A DNA stretch of 16,088 nucleotides from DATLYT01 sp035574455 (GTDB taxonomy: Bacteria; Bacteroidota; Ignavibacteria; UBA10030). Location of the stretch: NCBI GenBank assembly GCA_035574455.1, contig DATLYT010000186.1, positions 1-16,088 of the forward strand, in the 5' to 3' direction. Below are positions 1 through 8,246 of the stretch, piece by piece (positions within the stretch are counted from its first letter, which is position 1; every line of letters begins with the position of its first letter). A program made the position numbers and the translations under genes. The notes under the pieces were generated by a model, which was not told the origin of the DNA, searched no databases, and was given only the letters and a program-made list of their open reading frames with translations.

Positions 1-1158
1 AACAATCCCGTCGGCTGGTATCTCTACATTACCACGTTTGTCTTCTGGGTCGGTATTGCACACTCCGGCACGCTGATTTCCGCCATTCTGTTTCTCTTCC
101 GCGTGAAGTGGCGCGCGTCCGTCTACCGGAGCGCGGAGGCAGTAACGGTGTTTGGTCTCGCGACGGCTGGCCTCTTCCCGCTTCTGCACATGGGTCGTGT
201 ATGGGTCTTTTACTGGACCCTGCCGTATCCGCAGATGGGCGATCTCTTCCCCAACTTCCGCTCACCGCTTGTGTGGGACGTCTTCGCCATCACGACGTAT
301 CTCACCGTGAGCTCGATCTTCTTCCTCACAGGAATGGTGCCGGATGTCGCGATCATCCGCGACAAGGCAAAGGGATGGCGAAAGAAACTCTATGGTTTCC
401 TTGCACAAGGCTGGCAGGGAACGGACAATCAGTGGCGGCACTACACGCAAGCGTATCTCTTCCTCGCCGCGCTCGCCACGCCGCTGGTGATTTCAGTGCA
501 CAGCATTGTGTCATGGGATTTTGCTATGAGCATTGTTCCCGGCTGGCACAGCACGATTTTCGCACCCTACTTCGTCGCAGGCGCCATCCACTCCGGGCTG
601 GCAATGGTCATTCTGATCCTCATGCCGATGCGCAACGCGTTCCGGCTCCATGAATACATCACCGACCATCATCTCGAAAGCCTCGCAAAGTTTCTGCTCT
701 TCACCGCAAGCGTCGTCGGGTTTGCGTACGTGATTGAGGTTTTCATCGCGTGGTATAGCCACAATCCGTGGGAGCAAGCGATCTTCTCCTATCGCGCGTT
801 CGGCGATTACAAATGGGCGTTCTGGACGCTGTTCGTCTGCAACCTGTTGATCCCCCAGCTGTTCTGGTTCAAGCGATTCCGTCGCAACACCGTCATCCTG
901 GCGTTCGTTTCCGTGGCTGTAACGGTCGGGATGTTCTTCGAGCGGTTCGTCATCATCGTCACATCGCTTGCGCACGACTACATCCCGTTCACCTGGGGGT
1001 TCCCGGATTTGACGTTTACCGAGCTTGGCATTGTGGTGGGGAGCTTTTCCTGGTTCTTTTTCTTGTTCATGATCTTTGCCAAAACACTTCCGGTCGTTTC
1101 GATGTGGGAAGTGAAAGAACAACTTGAGCCGCCGATGAGCAAGGTGAGTAAGAAATGA
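1..1158 (+). CDS. actC: Alternative complex III subunit ActC (NrfD-like quinol-binding membrane protein), 5' end missing
   Basis: The reading frame is open from base 1, so the gene begins upstream; 385 residues are visible and the GTG at 103 is internal. The protein is strongly hydrophobic, with about nine or ten membrane helices, and belongs to the NrfD/PsrC superfamily. Recognisable family segments include the helix containing WVGIAHSGTLIS near the visible start and YITDHHLESLAKF in a loop. In alternative complex III, ActC is the large membrane subunit that carries the quinol site and docks to the Fe-S protein ActB. ActC is usually about 450-490 residues, so roughly 70-100 residues are missing, including the first helices. 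The next genes are actD, actE and actF in canonical order, which supports the call. NrfD-like proteins of other complexes look similar, but the DUF3341 neighbour makes ActC much more likely. Confidence 0.93.
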   Translation, partial: NNPVGWYLYITTFVFWVGIAHSGTLISAILFLFRVKWRASVYRSAEAVTVFGLATAGLFPLLHMGRVWVFYWTLPYPQMGDLFPNFRSPLVWDVFAITTYLTVSSIFFLTGMVPDVAIIRDKAKGWRKKLYGFLAQGWQGTDNQWRHYTQAYLFLAALATPLVISVHSIVSWDFAMSIVPGWHSTIFAPYFVAGAIHSGLAMVILILMPMRNAFRLHEYITDHHLESLAKFLLFTASVVGFAYVIEVFIAWYSHNPWEQAIFSYRAFGDYKWAFWTLFVCNLLIPQLFWFKRFRRNTVILAFVSVAVTVGMFFERFVIIVTSLAHDYIPFTWGFPDLTFTELGIVVGSFSWFFFLFMIFAKTLPVVSMWEVKEQLEPPMSKVSKK

Positions 1159-1670
1159 AGAAGTATCGAGGCCCCAATATCATGGCTGTGTTCCCGGCGA
1201 TGGATCTGCTGATCAAAGGGATTAAGGAGTTACAAGCCGCGGGGCACGAGAATTTTCTCGTCTACAGCCCTGTTCCGCACCACGATATTGAACGCGCGCT
1301 GCAACGGCCAAAAAGCCCCGTGCGCGTCTTTACCCTGATCGGCGGGTTGTTGGGATTCTGCACCGGGTGGGCGCTGACGATCTACTCGGTCACGAAGTAT
1401 CCGCTCATTGTGGGAGGCAAACCCCTCATCTCCATGCCGCCGTTTGGCGTGCTGGCGTACATTCTGACGATCCTCTTTGGAGCACTGGCCACAGTGATCG
1501 GATTCTTGCTGAACGCTCGATTACCCCAACTGAAACTGGCCGCGGAGTACGATGAACGACTCTCGGGAGATCATTACGGCCTTCAGGTGTTTGCACGACC
1601 GGAGGAATTGGAGAAATTTGAGAAGATGATGAAGAAAACAGGCGCGATAGACTGCACAATAACGACATGA
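1155..1670 (+). CDS. actD: Alternative complex III subunit ActD (DUF3341)
   Basis: This 171-residue protein has a soluble N-terminal part, two membrane helices (about residues 57-80 and 95-120) and a soluble C-terminal tail, which is the normal size and layout for ActD/DUF3341. The start FPAMDLLIKGIKEL and the segment VYSPVPHHDIERAL match what I recall of the family. ActD is a structural subunit of the membrane arm of alternative complex III, with no cofactor known to me. Its ATG overlaps the actC stop codon (ATGA at 1155-1158), and a purine-rich aaggtgag lies at 1141-1148, 6 bases before the start. Overlap on both sides (actC and actE) indicates translational coupling inside one operon. Confidence 0.93.
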   Translation: MKKYRGPNIMAVFPAMDLLIKGIKELQAAGHENFLVYSPVPHHDIERALQRPKSPVRVFTLIGGLLGFCTGWALTIYSVTKYPLIVGGKPLISMPPFGVLAYILTILFGALATVIGFLLNARLPQLKLAAEYDERLSGDHYGLQVFARPEELEKFEKMMKKTGAIDCTITT

Positions 1671-2167
1671 GGAATCTTCCGCACATCATCTGGCTCGCCG
1701 TTTTTGTTATCGCAGCCTGCACCAATGACAACGGCGAAATCGGCAACTACCGGTACCGTACGGATATGCACGAACAACCGTCGTACAAGAAGTTGGAGGA
1801 TCCGCTGCCGCCGGTGAAGAATACAGTGCCGGTTCGCGGGTACGAAGCACCGTTGCTCGACTCTGCATCCGCCGCGCACCTTGTCAATCCGGTAAAATGG
1901 ACACCCGAGAATGCCGATTCGAGCAAATTCCTTTATGAAACACACTGTTCGCCCTGTCACGGCCTTGGAGCGAAAGGCGATGGACCCGTTGCCGCGAAAT
2001 TTCAGCAGCCGCCCGACCTGACAACGGCAAAGTACCTCCGCGTTCCCGACGGCTATCTGTACTACGTTATCCGTAATGGCCGGCTGATTATGCCGGCGTA
2101 CTATGAATCGGTGAAAGCACGCGAGCGCTGGCTTATCGTTAATCATCTCCGGACACTGCAGAAGTAA
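1667..2167 (+). CDS. actE: Alternative complex III subunit ActE, mono-haem cytochrome c lipoprotein
   Basis: The 166-residue product starts with a lipoprotein signal peptide ending in VIAAC, with the lipidated cysteine at residue 18. It should therefore be anchored on the periplasmic face. A single CXXCH haem-c motif (C94-S-P-C97-H98) is followed by a Met-Pro at residue 142 in RLIMPAYY, the expected sixth haem ligand. One haem and a lipid anchor match ActE of alternative complex III, which passes electrons from the pentahaem ActA towards a soluble cytochrome or the oxidase. The start codon overlaps the actD stop (ATGA at 1667-1670), and actF begins 4 bases after its stop. A generic class I cytochrome c is the only real alternative, and gene order argues against it. 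Confidence 0.93.
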   Translation: MRNLPHIIWLAVFVIAACTNDNGEIGNYRYRTDMHEQPSYKKLEDPLPPVKNTVPVRGYEAPLLDSASAAHLVNPVKWTPENADSSKFLYETHCSPCHGLGAKGDGPVAAKFQQPPDLTTAKYLRVPDGYLYYVIRNGRLIMPAYYESVKARERWLIVNHLRTLQK

Positions 2168-2171
2168 TCCC

Positions 2172-3410
2172 ATGGCACAATTTCCCATTGTTCCTCCGCC
2201 CGAAAGCCCAACCAGAGCGCTTCTCTGGCTCCGGATTTTTGTCGCGATTGGCGTTGTCACCGTGCTTGCAGGAATTCTGGGCTTTGCTTCGCAGCGCGTC
2301 TGGATTTCCTACCTGATTAACTTCGTGTTTTGGAGCGGCGTTGCACAGGCGGGAGTGGTCTTTTCCGCCGCCTATCGGTTGACGAACGGACGGTGGGGAG
2401 AAACGATTCGCCGAGTCGCTGAAGGATTCATCTTCTTCATCCCGCTCAGCGCAGTGCTGTTTCTTGTTACCTTCATCGGCAGGCAGTACCTCTGGCCGTG
2501 GATCAACGAACCGATTGAAGCCAAAGCCGCGTGGCTCAACGAGCCATTCTTTTTTGCTCGTGTCACTGCCTATTACCTCGTTCTCTCGTACCTTAGCTAT
2601 CGCTACGTCACGATTTCGATTCGGCCGGATGTCGGGTTGCTCAAAGAAAACGGCCTCGCGCCCGAATCGCGATGGATCGACCGCGTCACGGCCGGTTGGC
2701 GGGACTACGACACAGAGCTCGAAATCCGCGACTCGAAACTCGCCAAGCTCGTCCCGGGTCTCCTCGTTGCGTACGGAGTTCTGTACACGTTTGCCGGGTT
2801 CGATGTCGTCATGTCGCTTGACCCGCACTGGTACAGCACGCTCTACGGCTGGCTTTACATGGTGCACGCGTTCGATGCGGGAGTTGCAGCAACGATCATC
2901 GTTGCTATCCTCGCCCGCCGATACTTCCATCTTCAACCGTTCGTTTCCACCAAGCAGTTTTATGACGTCAGCAGACTCTTGATGGGGCTCTGCATGTTAG
3001 GAGGGGGATTCTACTGGTCGCAGTATCTCGTCATCTGGTACGGGAATTTAGGGGAGGAGATCGAGCGACTCATTCTCCGGTTCTCACACGCCCCCTGGCC
3101 GCCGTTCCAATGGGCTGTTATTCTTCTTCTCTACATCTTTCCGATTGTGATCTTTTTGAGCCGTTCCATTAAAGAAAAACCGCAGGCGCTCATCATCATC
3201 GCTACGATTATTCTCACGGCGAATTGGTTTTACCAGTTTGTCGAAATAGCTCCCGCCGTCTGGCAACACCACACACCACCCCTGGGTCTCGTCGAAGTAG
3301 GAGTAACGCTGGGCTTCATCGGTGCCGTTGGGCTCTGTTGGCTTGCCTATGCGCGGATCGTTCCACTTGTCCCGCCACGTGGAGAGCATTCCGACCATCA
3401 CCATTCATGA
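2172..3410 (+). CDS. actF: Alternative complex III subunit ActF, polytopic membrane protein
   Basis: The 412-residue product has about ten hydrophobic helices and is a distant relative of ActC. Segments such as VFSAAYRLTNGRWGE and VMSLDPHWYSTLYG are typical of the ActF/quinol:cytochrome c oxidoreductase family. In the complex, ActF packs beside ActC and contributes polar residues proposed to form a proton half-channel. The C-terminus is short and His-rich (HSDHHHS), which fits a position beside metal-handling proteins, although its role is unknown. It starts 4 bases after actE with no clear ribosome binding site, so coupling to upstream translation is likely. Its stop overlaps the start of the following P-type ATPase gene (ATGA at 3407-3410). 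Confidence 0.92.
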   Translation: MAQFPIVPPPESPTRALLWLRIFVAIGVVTVLAGILGFASQRVWISYLINFVFWSGVAQAGVVFSAAYRLTNGRWGETIRRVAEGFIFFIPLSAVLFLVTFIGRQYLWPWINEPIEAKAAWLNEPFFFARVTAYYLVLSYLSYRYVTISIRPDVGLLKENGLAPESRWIDRVTAGWRDYDTELEIRDSKLAKLVPGLLVAYGVLYTFAGFDVVMSLDPHWYSTLYGWLYMVHAFDAGVAATIIVAILARRYFHLQPFVSTKQFYDVSRLLMGLCMLGGGFYWSQYLVIWYGNLGEEIERLILRFSHAPWPPFQWAVILLLYIFPIVIFLSRSIKEKPQALIIIATIILTANWFYQFVEIAPAVWQHHTPPLGLVEVGVTLGFIGAVGLCWLAYARIVPLVPPRGEHSDHHHS

Positions 3411-5497
3411 TGTCTCCCGCTCCATCCGACGCGTTGTGCGACCAGTGCGGATTGCCGTTGCCCCCCAAGGTCGTTACGCTTACGGAAGAACAGCGCCCGT
3501 TGCACTTTTGCTGCTACGGCTGTTCGATGACGTACGCGTTGATCGGGCACGGAGGCGAAGAAGGTGCCGTCGGTCTGTTCCTTGCGCGGCTCGGCTTCGG
3601 AGCGTTCCTGTCGATGAACATTATGGGACTCAGCTGGGCGCTGTACGACCCCCAGTGGTTTGCCCTCGGCATTGATGAGCATGTGTTTCCCCTTCTCGAA
3701 AAGTTACTCTTTGTTCTCGCTGTACCGGTCATGGTGTTTGTCGGCTATCCGTTTGCGAAGAATGCATGGCGCGAGGCAAAAGAGTTTCGTCTCTCCATCG
3801 ACGCGCTCATCGCGTTAGGTTCCTTTGCCGCATTCGGGTTTTCGACGTATCAGATCTTCTCAGGTGGGCGCGGAGTCTACTTCGATACGGCAACCATGAC
3901 GCTGGTGCTGGTGACAGCAGGACGCTACCTCGAGGCGAACGCCAAACTCCGAACAAGCAATGCCATCAAGCAGCTTCTCGAACTTCAACCGCAGACGGCG
4001 CGGATCGTCGCGGACGGGAAGGAACAAATTGTATCGGCGGAAACAGTGCCGTGTGACGCGATCATCAAAGTGCTGCCGGGGGAACGCATTCCGCTCGATG
4101 CGATTCTTGTGGACGGGACAACCAGTGTTAACGAAGCCGTGCTCACCGGAGAATCCGTCCCCGTCGCCAAGCAGGTTGGCGACCGCGTTTATGCGGCAAC
4201 CGTGAACGTGGAAGGAGTCTTCACGGCGAAGGTCGCAGCCCGCCTCGATGAGACGGCTTATGCGCGGGTGATCCGATTAGTGGAAGCGGCACAACGCTCG
4301 CGCTCGGGCATCCAACGGTATGTCGATACGCTCTCCGCTCGTTTTATTCCCGCCGTCATCGCGATAGCGGCGCTGACATTCATCGGGTGGCTCGTCGTCG
4401 CTTCAGCAGATGTCGCTGCTCTCCACGCGCTGACCGTTCTCGTGGTTGCCTGTCCCTGTGCGCTCGGTATCGGTGCGCCGCTGGCTACCACCATTGCCCT
4501 GGGTCGGGCGGCAGAACACGGTATTTTCGTGCGCTCGACGGATCTGTTGGAGAAGCTTAGCGCGACGCAGGTTGTCGTGTTTGATAAGACAGGGACGTTG
4601 ACGACAGGGGCGTTTGAGGTAGTGCACGTGCGTGCGAACGGCCAAGAAGAAGAATTCCTCTCGGTTGTCGCATCGTTGGAACAGAATTCTGAGCACCCGC
4701 TTGCAAAAGCCGTGGTGGAGTACGCACGAGCGCATGCCGTCTCACTGCGTGAAACACGAAATGTGTCGGCGATTCCGGGTCAGGGTATTACAGGTGAAGT
4801 GCGAATGAACGGGGCGTGGAAGAAAGTCGTCGTGGGCACGCGGAATCTTTTTCCTCAAGGCGCCCTGAGCGAAGCAGAAAGCCCCAGCAACACAACGGTG
4901 TATGCCGGATGGGATGGCCGAATACAAGGCTTGGTGGAATTACGCGATACTCTGCGCCAGCAAGCGGCGGATACGGTGAGGGAACTTCATCGCGACGGCA
5001 TTCAGACGGTTCTTCTTTCGGGCGATACTGAGGAAGCAACAAAACGCGTTGCGGAGGAAGTGTCGATACCCCGATACTACGGGAGGCAGATGCCGGCGGA
5101 TAAAGTCGCTCGCGTACACGAGCTGAAATCGACATCGACGGTTGTCATGGTGGGCGACGGGATCAACGACGCGCCGTCGTTAGCAGCCGCCGACGTGGGG
5201 ATCACGCTCGGTTCTGCCACCGACATCGCCAAGGAGAGCGCTGACGTGACGATTGTAGGCAACCATCTGGAAAAGATTCCTGTGCTCATCCGATATGCTC
5301 GCCGCACGTTGGGTACCATCCGTTGGAATCTGTTCTGGGCATTTACCTACAATGCGGTAGGGATTGCGCTCGCGGTTGTCGGACTTCTGCAGCCGATCGT
5401 TGCCGCGCTTGCAATGATAGGAAGTAGTCTGTTTATTATTATGAATTCGAGAAGATTAGCACACGGGACATTTCTTAGCGAGGAGGCTACGCCATGA
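3407..5497 (+). CDS. Copper-type P1B ATPase with N-terminal CxxC...CCxxC metal-binding segment, no HMA domain
   Basis: This 696-residue heavy-metal-translocating P-type ATPase sits in the inner membrane and uses ATP to move a metal ion out of the cytoplasm. Visible motifs in order are C11-x2-C14 and C35C36-x2-C39 (the metal-binding segment seen in CcoI/FixI-like pumps), TGES 247-250, membrane CPC 349-351, phosphorylation DKTGTLT with Asp393, HP at 430-431, and GDGIND with Asp584. The TM7 N-x6-YN and TM8 M-x2-SS patterns are those of the Cu+ class (P1B-1), although the proline normally following YN is absent. The N-terminus goes straight from the cysteines into the first helix, so the usual HMA domain is missing. 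The frame is open upstream to 3224, but the ATG at 3407 overlapping the actF stop is preferred. Position after actCDEF suggests copper supply to a terminal oxidase (inference); plain copper export is the alternative. Confidence 0.9.
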   Translation: MMSPAPSDALCDQCGLPLPPKVVTLTEEQRPLHFCCYGCSMTYALIGHGGEEGAVGLFLARLGFGAFLSMNIMGLSWALYDPQWFALGIDEHVFPLLEKLLFVLAVPVMVFVGYPFAKNAWREAKEFRLSIDALIALGSFAAFGFSTYQIFSGGRGVYFDTATMTLVLVTAGRYLEANAKLRTSNAIKQLLELQPQTARIVADGKEQIVSAETVPCDAIIKVLPGERIPLDAILVDGTTSVNEAVLTGESVPVAKQVGDRVYAATVNVEGVFTAKVAARLDETAYARVIRLVEAAQRSRSGIQRYVDTLSARFIPAVIAIAALTFIGWLVVASADVAALHALTVLVVACPCALGIGAPLATTIALGRAAEHGIFVRSTDLLEKLSATQVVVFDKTGTLTTGAFEVVHVRANGQEEEFLSVVASLEQNSEHPLAKAVVEYARAHAVSLRETRNVSAIPGQGITGEVRMNGAWKKVVVGTRNLFPQGALSEAESPSNTTVYAGWDGRIQGLVELRDTLRQQAADTVRELHRDGIQTVLLSGDTEEATKRVAEEVSIPRYYGRQMPADKVARVHELKSTSTVVMVGDGINDAPSLAAADVGITLGSATDIAKESADVTIVGNHLEKIPVLIRYARRTLGTIRWNLFWAFTYNAVGIALAVVGLLQPIVAALAMIGSSLFIIMNSRRLAHGTFLSEEATP
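5481..5486 (+). promoter_or_regulatory. Ribosome binding site (AGGAGG) for the cyclase gene
   Basis: A perfect AGGAGG lies inside the last codons of the P-type ATPase gene, 7 bases before the ATG at 5494. It decides that start and gives the overlapping gene its own initiation signal. Most other genes in this operon show only weak signals. Confidence 0.75.
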
Positions 5498-6294
5498 ACG
5501 CATATAGCACCATCCTTATCACACTCGTCGTGAGCGCGCTCATTGGAGGCTGCGCGCCGCAACAAGAGCCGTTTTCGGGTAGGCTGATTGACCTCTCGTA
5601 CGCGTACGATTCCACTACCATCTACTGGCCGACGGAGAAGGGATTTGTGTTTGAGAAAGGATTTGAGGGAGTGACGCCCGCCGGATTCTTCTACACGGCG
5701 AATCGGTTTTGGACACCCGAACACGGCGGCACGCACATCGACGCGCCAATCCACTTTGCGCAAGGGAAAATGACGGTGGACCAAATTCCCGTCGACCAGT
5801 TAATAGGGTTGGGTATTGTGATCGACGTGGTTGAACAATGTGCGGCGGATCGCGACTATCAAGTATCGGTAGAAGATATCCAAAACTGGGAGAAGAAGTA
5901 TGGCCGGATTCCCGACGGAGCTATTGTCTTGCTACGGACAGGGTTCGGCAAATACTGGCCGGATCGCACCCGGTACATGGGCACCGCGGAGCGGGGTGAT
6001 TCTGCAGTGAAGAAACTCCATTTCCCCGGTCTTCATCCCGATGCCGCGCGGTGGATTGTGCAGAACCGGAACATCAAAGCCATCGGACTCGACACGCCGA
6101 GCATCGATTACGGCCAGTCCACGCGGTTTGAGAGCCACGTCATTCTGTACGAGCGGAACATCCCCGCATTCGAGAATGTTGCTAACCTTGACCAGCTTCC
6201 CGAAAAAGGTTTCACCATCATCGCGTTGCCGATGAAGATCAAGGGAGGAAGCGGCGGGCCGGTTCGAATCGTTGCCATCCTCCAGCAATCATGA
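5494..6294 (+). CDS. Cyclase-family (KynB-like) metal-dependent hydrolase, predicted lipoprotein
   Basis: The 266-residue protein carries a lipoprotein signal peptide (lipobox IGGC, lipidated Cys20), so it should work attached to a membrane outside the cytoplasm. Residues 77-87 read HGGTHIDAPIH, the H-x3-H-x-D-x3-H metal-binding signature of the cyclase/arylformamidase fold (PF04199). The early segment LIDLSYAYDSTTIYWP and the late IKAIGLDTPSIDYG are also typical. Known relatives hydrolyse N-formylkynurenine or cyclic amide/ester bonds, but the substrate cannot be told here, and the exported lipid-anchored form argues against cytoplasmic kynurenine metabolism. It overlaps the ATPase gene by ATGA at 5494-5497 and the next gene by ATGA at 6291-6294, so it belongs to the actC-onward operon. 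Why it sits with respiratory genes is unknown. Confidence 0.85.
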   Translation: MNAYSTILITLVVSALIGGCAPQQEPFSGRLIDLSYAYDSTTIYWPTEKGFVFEKGFEGVTPAGFFYTANRFWTPEHGGTHIDAPIHFAQGKMTVDQIPVDQLIGLGIVIDVVEQCAADRDYQVSVEDIQNWEKKYGRIPDGAIVLLRTGFGKYWPDRTRYMGTAERGDSAVKKLHFPGLHPDAARWIVQNRNIKAIGLDTPSIDYGQSTRFESHVILYERNIPAFENVANLDQLPEKGFTIIALPMKIKGGSGGPVRIVAILQQS

Positions 6295-6671
6295 AAAACA
6301 TCTTTGCTCTGCTCGGTTCAGTAAGTGCGCTACTCGGCGTCGTTCTTGGCGCCTTCGGTGCACATGCGCTGAAGCAAACGCTTTCGCCGGACATGCTTGC
6401 CATTTTTGAGACAGGCGTGCGCTACCAGATGTATCATTCGTTTGCTCTCTTCGTGACAGCGTGGGCGGCGAGGAACTCACCGAACATCAATTTTTCCAGG
6501 GCAGGCTGGGCGTTCGTTGTGGGAATCGTTCTCTTCTCCGGAAGTCTGTACGCGCTCACGCTCACCGATGTTCGGGAATTTGGTTTTGTGACTCCCCTTG
6601 GGGGTGTAGCGTTTCTTGTAGGTTGGTTCCTGCTCGCTGTCGGGTTCTGGAAGCAGCGTCACTCGGCATAA
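6291..6671 (+). CDS. DUF423 small integral membrane protein
   Basis: The 126-residue product has four membrane helices. Its start, with a glycine-rich LGAFGAHALK segment, and the middle segment ETGVRYQMYHSFAL are hallmarks of DUF423 (YgdD-like, PF04241). Full length is normal for the family. No biochemical role is established for DUF423, so none is assigned. The start codon overlaps the cyclase stop (ATGA at 6291-6294), and it appears to be the last gene of the overlapping chain, since the next start is 56 bases further on. Confidence 0.9.
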   Translation: MKNIFALLGSVSALLGVVLGAFGAHALKQTLSPDMLAIFETGVRYQMYHSFALFVTAWAARNSPNINFSRAGWAFVVGIVLFSGSLYALTLTDVREFGFVTPLGGVAFLVGWFLLAVGFWKQRHSA

Positions 6672-6727
6672 CGCGCGGCTTGCCTTTCGTCCTGCCTTTC
6701 TCTAACTTTCTATCCAACGCACAACGC

Positions 6728-8227
6728 ATGGCAACACTCGAATCATATTTTGAGCGCTTCCGCCGCAACATCGTCGGCTACCATCAGCCCTTTACCACGC
6801 CGTACGGCGAACAGCGCATCATCTACGCGGACTGGACGGCGAGCGGCAGGCTGTACGAACCGATCGAACGGAAGATGCTGAATGAACTCGGCCCGTTCGT
6901 CGGCAATACACATTCGGAAACGACACTCACCGGCAGTTCGATGACGCACGCCTACCACCTTGCCCATCAGATCATTAAGAAGCATGTAAACGCGGGGCCG
7001 GATGACGCGCTCTTATTCGTCGGCTTCGGTATGACTGCCGCTATCAACAAGCTGCAGCGCATTCTAGGACTCAAGGTGCCCGAGCAGTGGCGGTCGCAGC
7101 TCCGCATTCCCGACGACGAACGACCTGTCGTGTTTGTGACGCACATGGAGCACCACTCCAACCACACAACCTGGTACGAAACCATTGCCGATGTCATCGT
7201 CCTGAAGCATACGGACGAGGGGTTAGTTGACGTCGACGACTTGCGGTCGCTCCTGGAAAAGTACAAGAACAGAAAGACAAAAATTGGCTCCTTCACGGCC
7301 TGCTCGAATGTGACCGGAATCGAAACGCCGTACCGCGAGCTTGCGCGCATCATGCACGAGCAGGGCGGCTGGTGTTTTGTGGATTTTGCTGCCTCTGCGC
7401 CGTACGTAAAGATTGACATGCATCCCGCCGACCCGCTGGAGAGGCTCGATGCCATTACGATTTCTCCGCATAAATTTTTGGGCGGACCCGGCACCTCCGG
7501 CGTTCTGATTTTCAATTCGAGTCTTTATCATCTTCGCTCACCCGACCAACCCGGAGGAGGTACCGTGCTCTGGACGAATCCGTGGGGTGAATACCGGTTC
7601 AATCCCGATATTGAAGTGCGGGAGGATGGAGGAACGCCGGGATTTCTCCAAGCAATCAAAGCAGCTCTCGCCATTCAGTTGAAAGAAGAAATGGGAATCG
7701 ACAATCTGCGCAGGCGGGAAGAGGAAATCGTGGCGACAATGTTTCGGGAAATGAAGACGATCCCCGGTCTTACCCTGCTGGCGGGGAACATCGAACATCG
7801 ACTCGGCATGCTTTCGTTTTACTTCGACAAGATTCACTACAACCTGGTCGTTCGACTGCTCAACGACCGGTTTGGGATCCAAACGCGCGGCGGTTGTTCC
7901 TGTGCCGGAACGTACGGCCATTATTTACTGAATCTTGACCAGTACACCTCGAAACGCATCACGGACAAAATCGACGCGGGAGACAACTCCGACCGCCCCG
8001 GCTGGGTGCGCATCTCGCTCCATCCGACCACAACCGATGAGGAGCTCGGCTTCATCGTGGACGCGCTCCGGCAAATTCAACAGCACGCAGAGGAATGGGG
8101 GAGAGATTATACGTACGATCCGCATACGAACGAGTTCCATCATAAAACCAGCAACGGTCAACTCCGGCAGATGGTGGAACAGTGGTTCGTGTTGTCAGAC
8201 GAGGAAGCTCCCGCGTTAACTCGTTAA
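6728..8227 (+). CDS. Class V aminotransferase, cysteine desulfurase/selenocysteine lyase-like PLP enzyme
   Basis: The 499-residue protein is a fold-type I PLP enzyme of aminotransferase class V. The PLP lysine is K249 in SPHKFLGGPGTSG. FVDFAASAPY, about 30 residues earlier, supplies the cofactor-binding aspartate, and EHHSNHTTW is the histidine-rich segment that stacks on the ring. RGGCSCAGTYGH places cysteines at 390 and 392 where cysteine desulfurases carry the catalytic Cys, so it may release sulfur (or selenium) from cysteine, but substrate is not proven. At about 500 residues it is longer than SufS/IscS (about 400), with a C-terminal extension after residue 455. The frame is open from 6461, overlapping DUF423, but homology to the family begins at MATLESYFERF, so the ATG at 6728 is chosen despite the lack of a clear ribosome binding site. 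The next gene is a persulfide dioxygenase-like fusion, which fits sulfur metabolism. Confidence 0.85.
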   Translation: MATLESYFERFRRNIVGYHQPFTTPYGEQRIIYADWTASGRLYEPIERKMLNELGPFVGNTHSETTLTGSSMTHAYHLAHQIIKKHVNAGPDDALLFVGFGMTAAINKLQRILGLKVPEQWRSQLRIPDDERPVVFVTHMEHHSNHTTWYETIADVIVLKHTDEGLVDVDDLRSLLEKYKNRKTKIGSFTACSNVTGIETPYRELARIMHEQGGWCFVDFAASAPYVKIDMHPADPLERLDAITISPHKFLGGPGTSGVLIFNSSLYHLRSPDQPGGGTVLWTNPWGEYRFNPDIEVREDGGTPGFLQAIKAALAIQLKEEMGIDNLRRREEEIVATMFREMKTIPGLTLLAGNIEHRLGMLSFYFDKIHYNLVVRLLNDRFGIQTRGGCSCAGTYGHYLLNLDQYTSKRITDKIDAGDNSDRPGWVRISLHPTTTDEELGFIVDALRQIQQHAEEWGRDYTYDPHTNEFHHKTSNGQLRQMVEQWFVLSDEEAPALTR

Positions 8228-8246
8228 GAACTCATCTTTTTCAAAT

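Noticed and set aside
511..1122. 203-codon open frame on the - strand
   Set aside because: Antisense to actC, with His/Asp/Glu-rich composition typical of the complement of membrane-helix codons.
103..1158. ActC starting at the GTG at 103
   Set aside because: The same frame is open to base 1 and encodes a membrane helix with NrfD-family character, so the gene begins outside the window.
2139..2936. 265-codon open frame on the - strand
   Set aside because: Antisense to actF, highly charged and low in hydrophobic structure; typical shadow of a real gene.
3224..3406. Upstream extension of the P-type ATPase
   Set aside because: It would overlap actF by 180 bases in another frame and shows no family similarity; the ATGA junction at 3407 matches the operon's pattern.
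6461..6727. Upstream extension of the aminotransferase over DUF423
   Set aside because: The extra 89 residues are DUF423 read out of frame and unlike any aminotransferase N-terminus.
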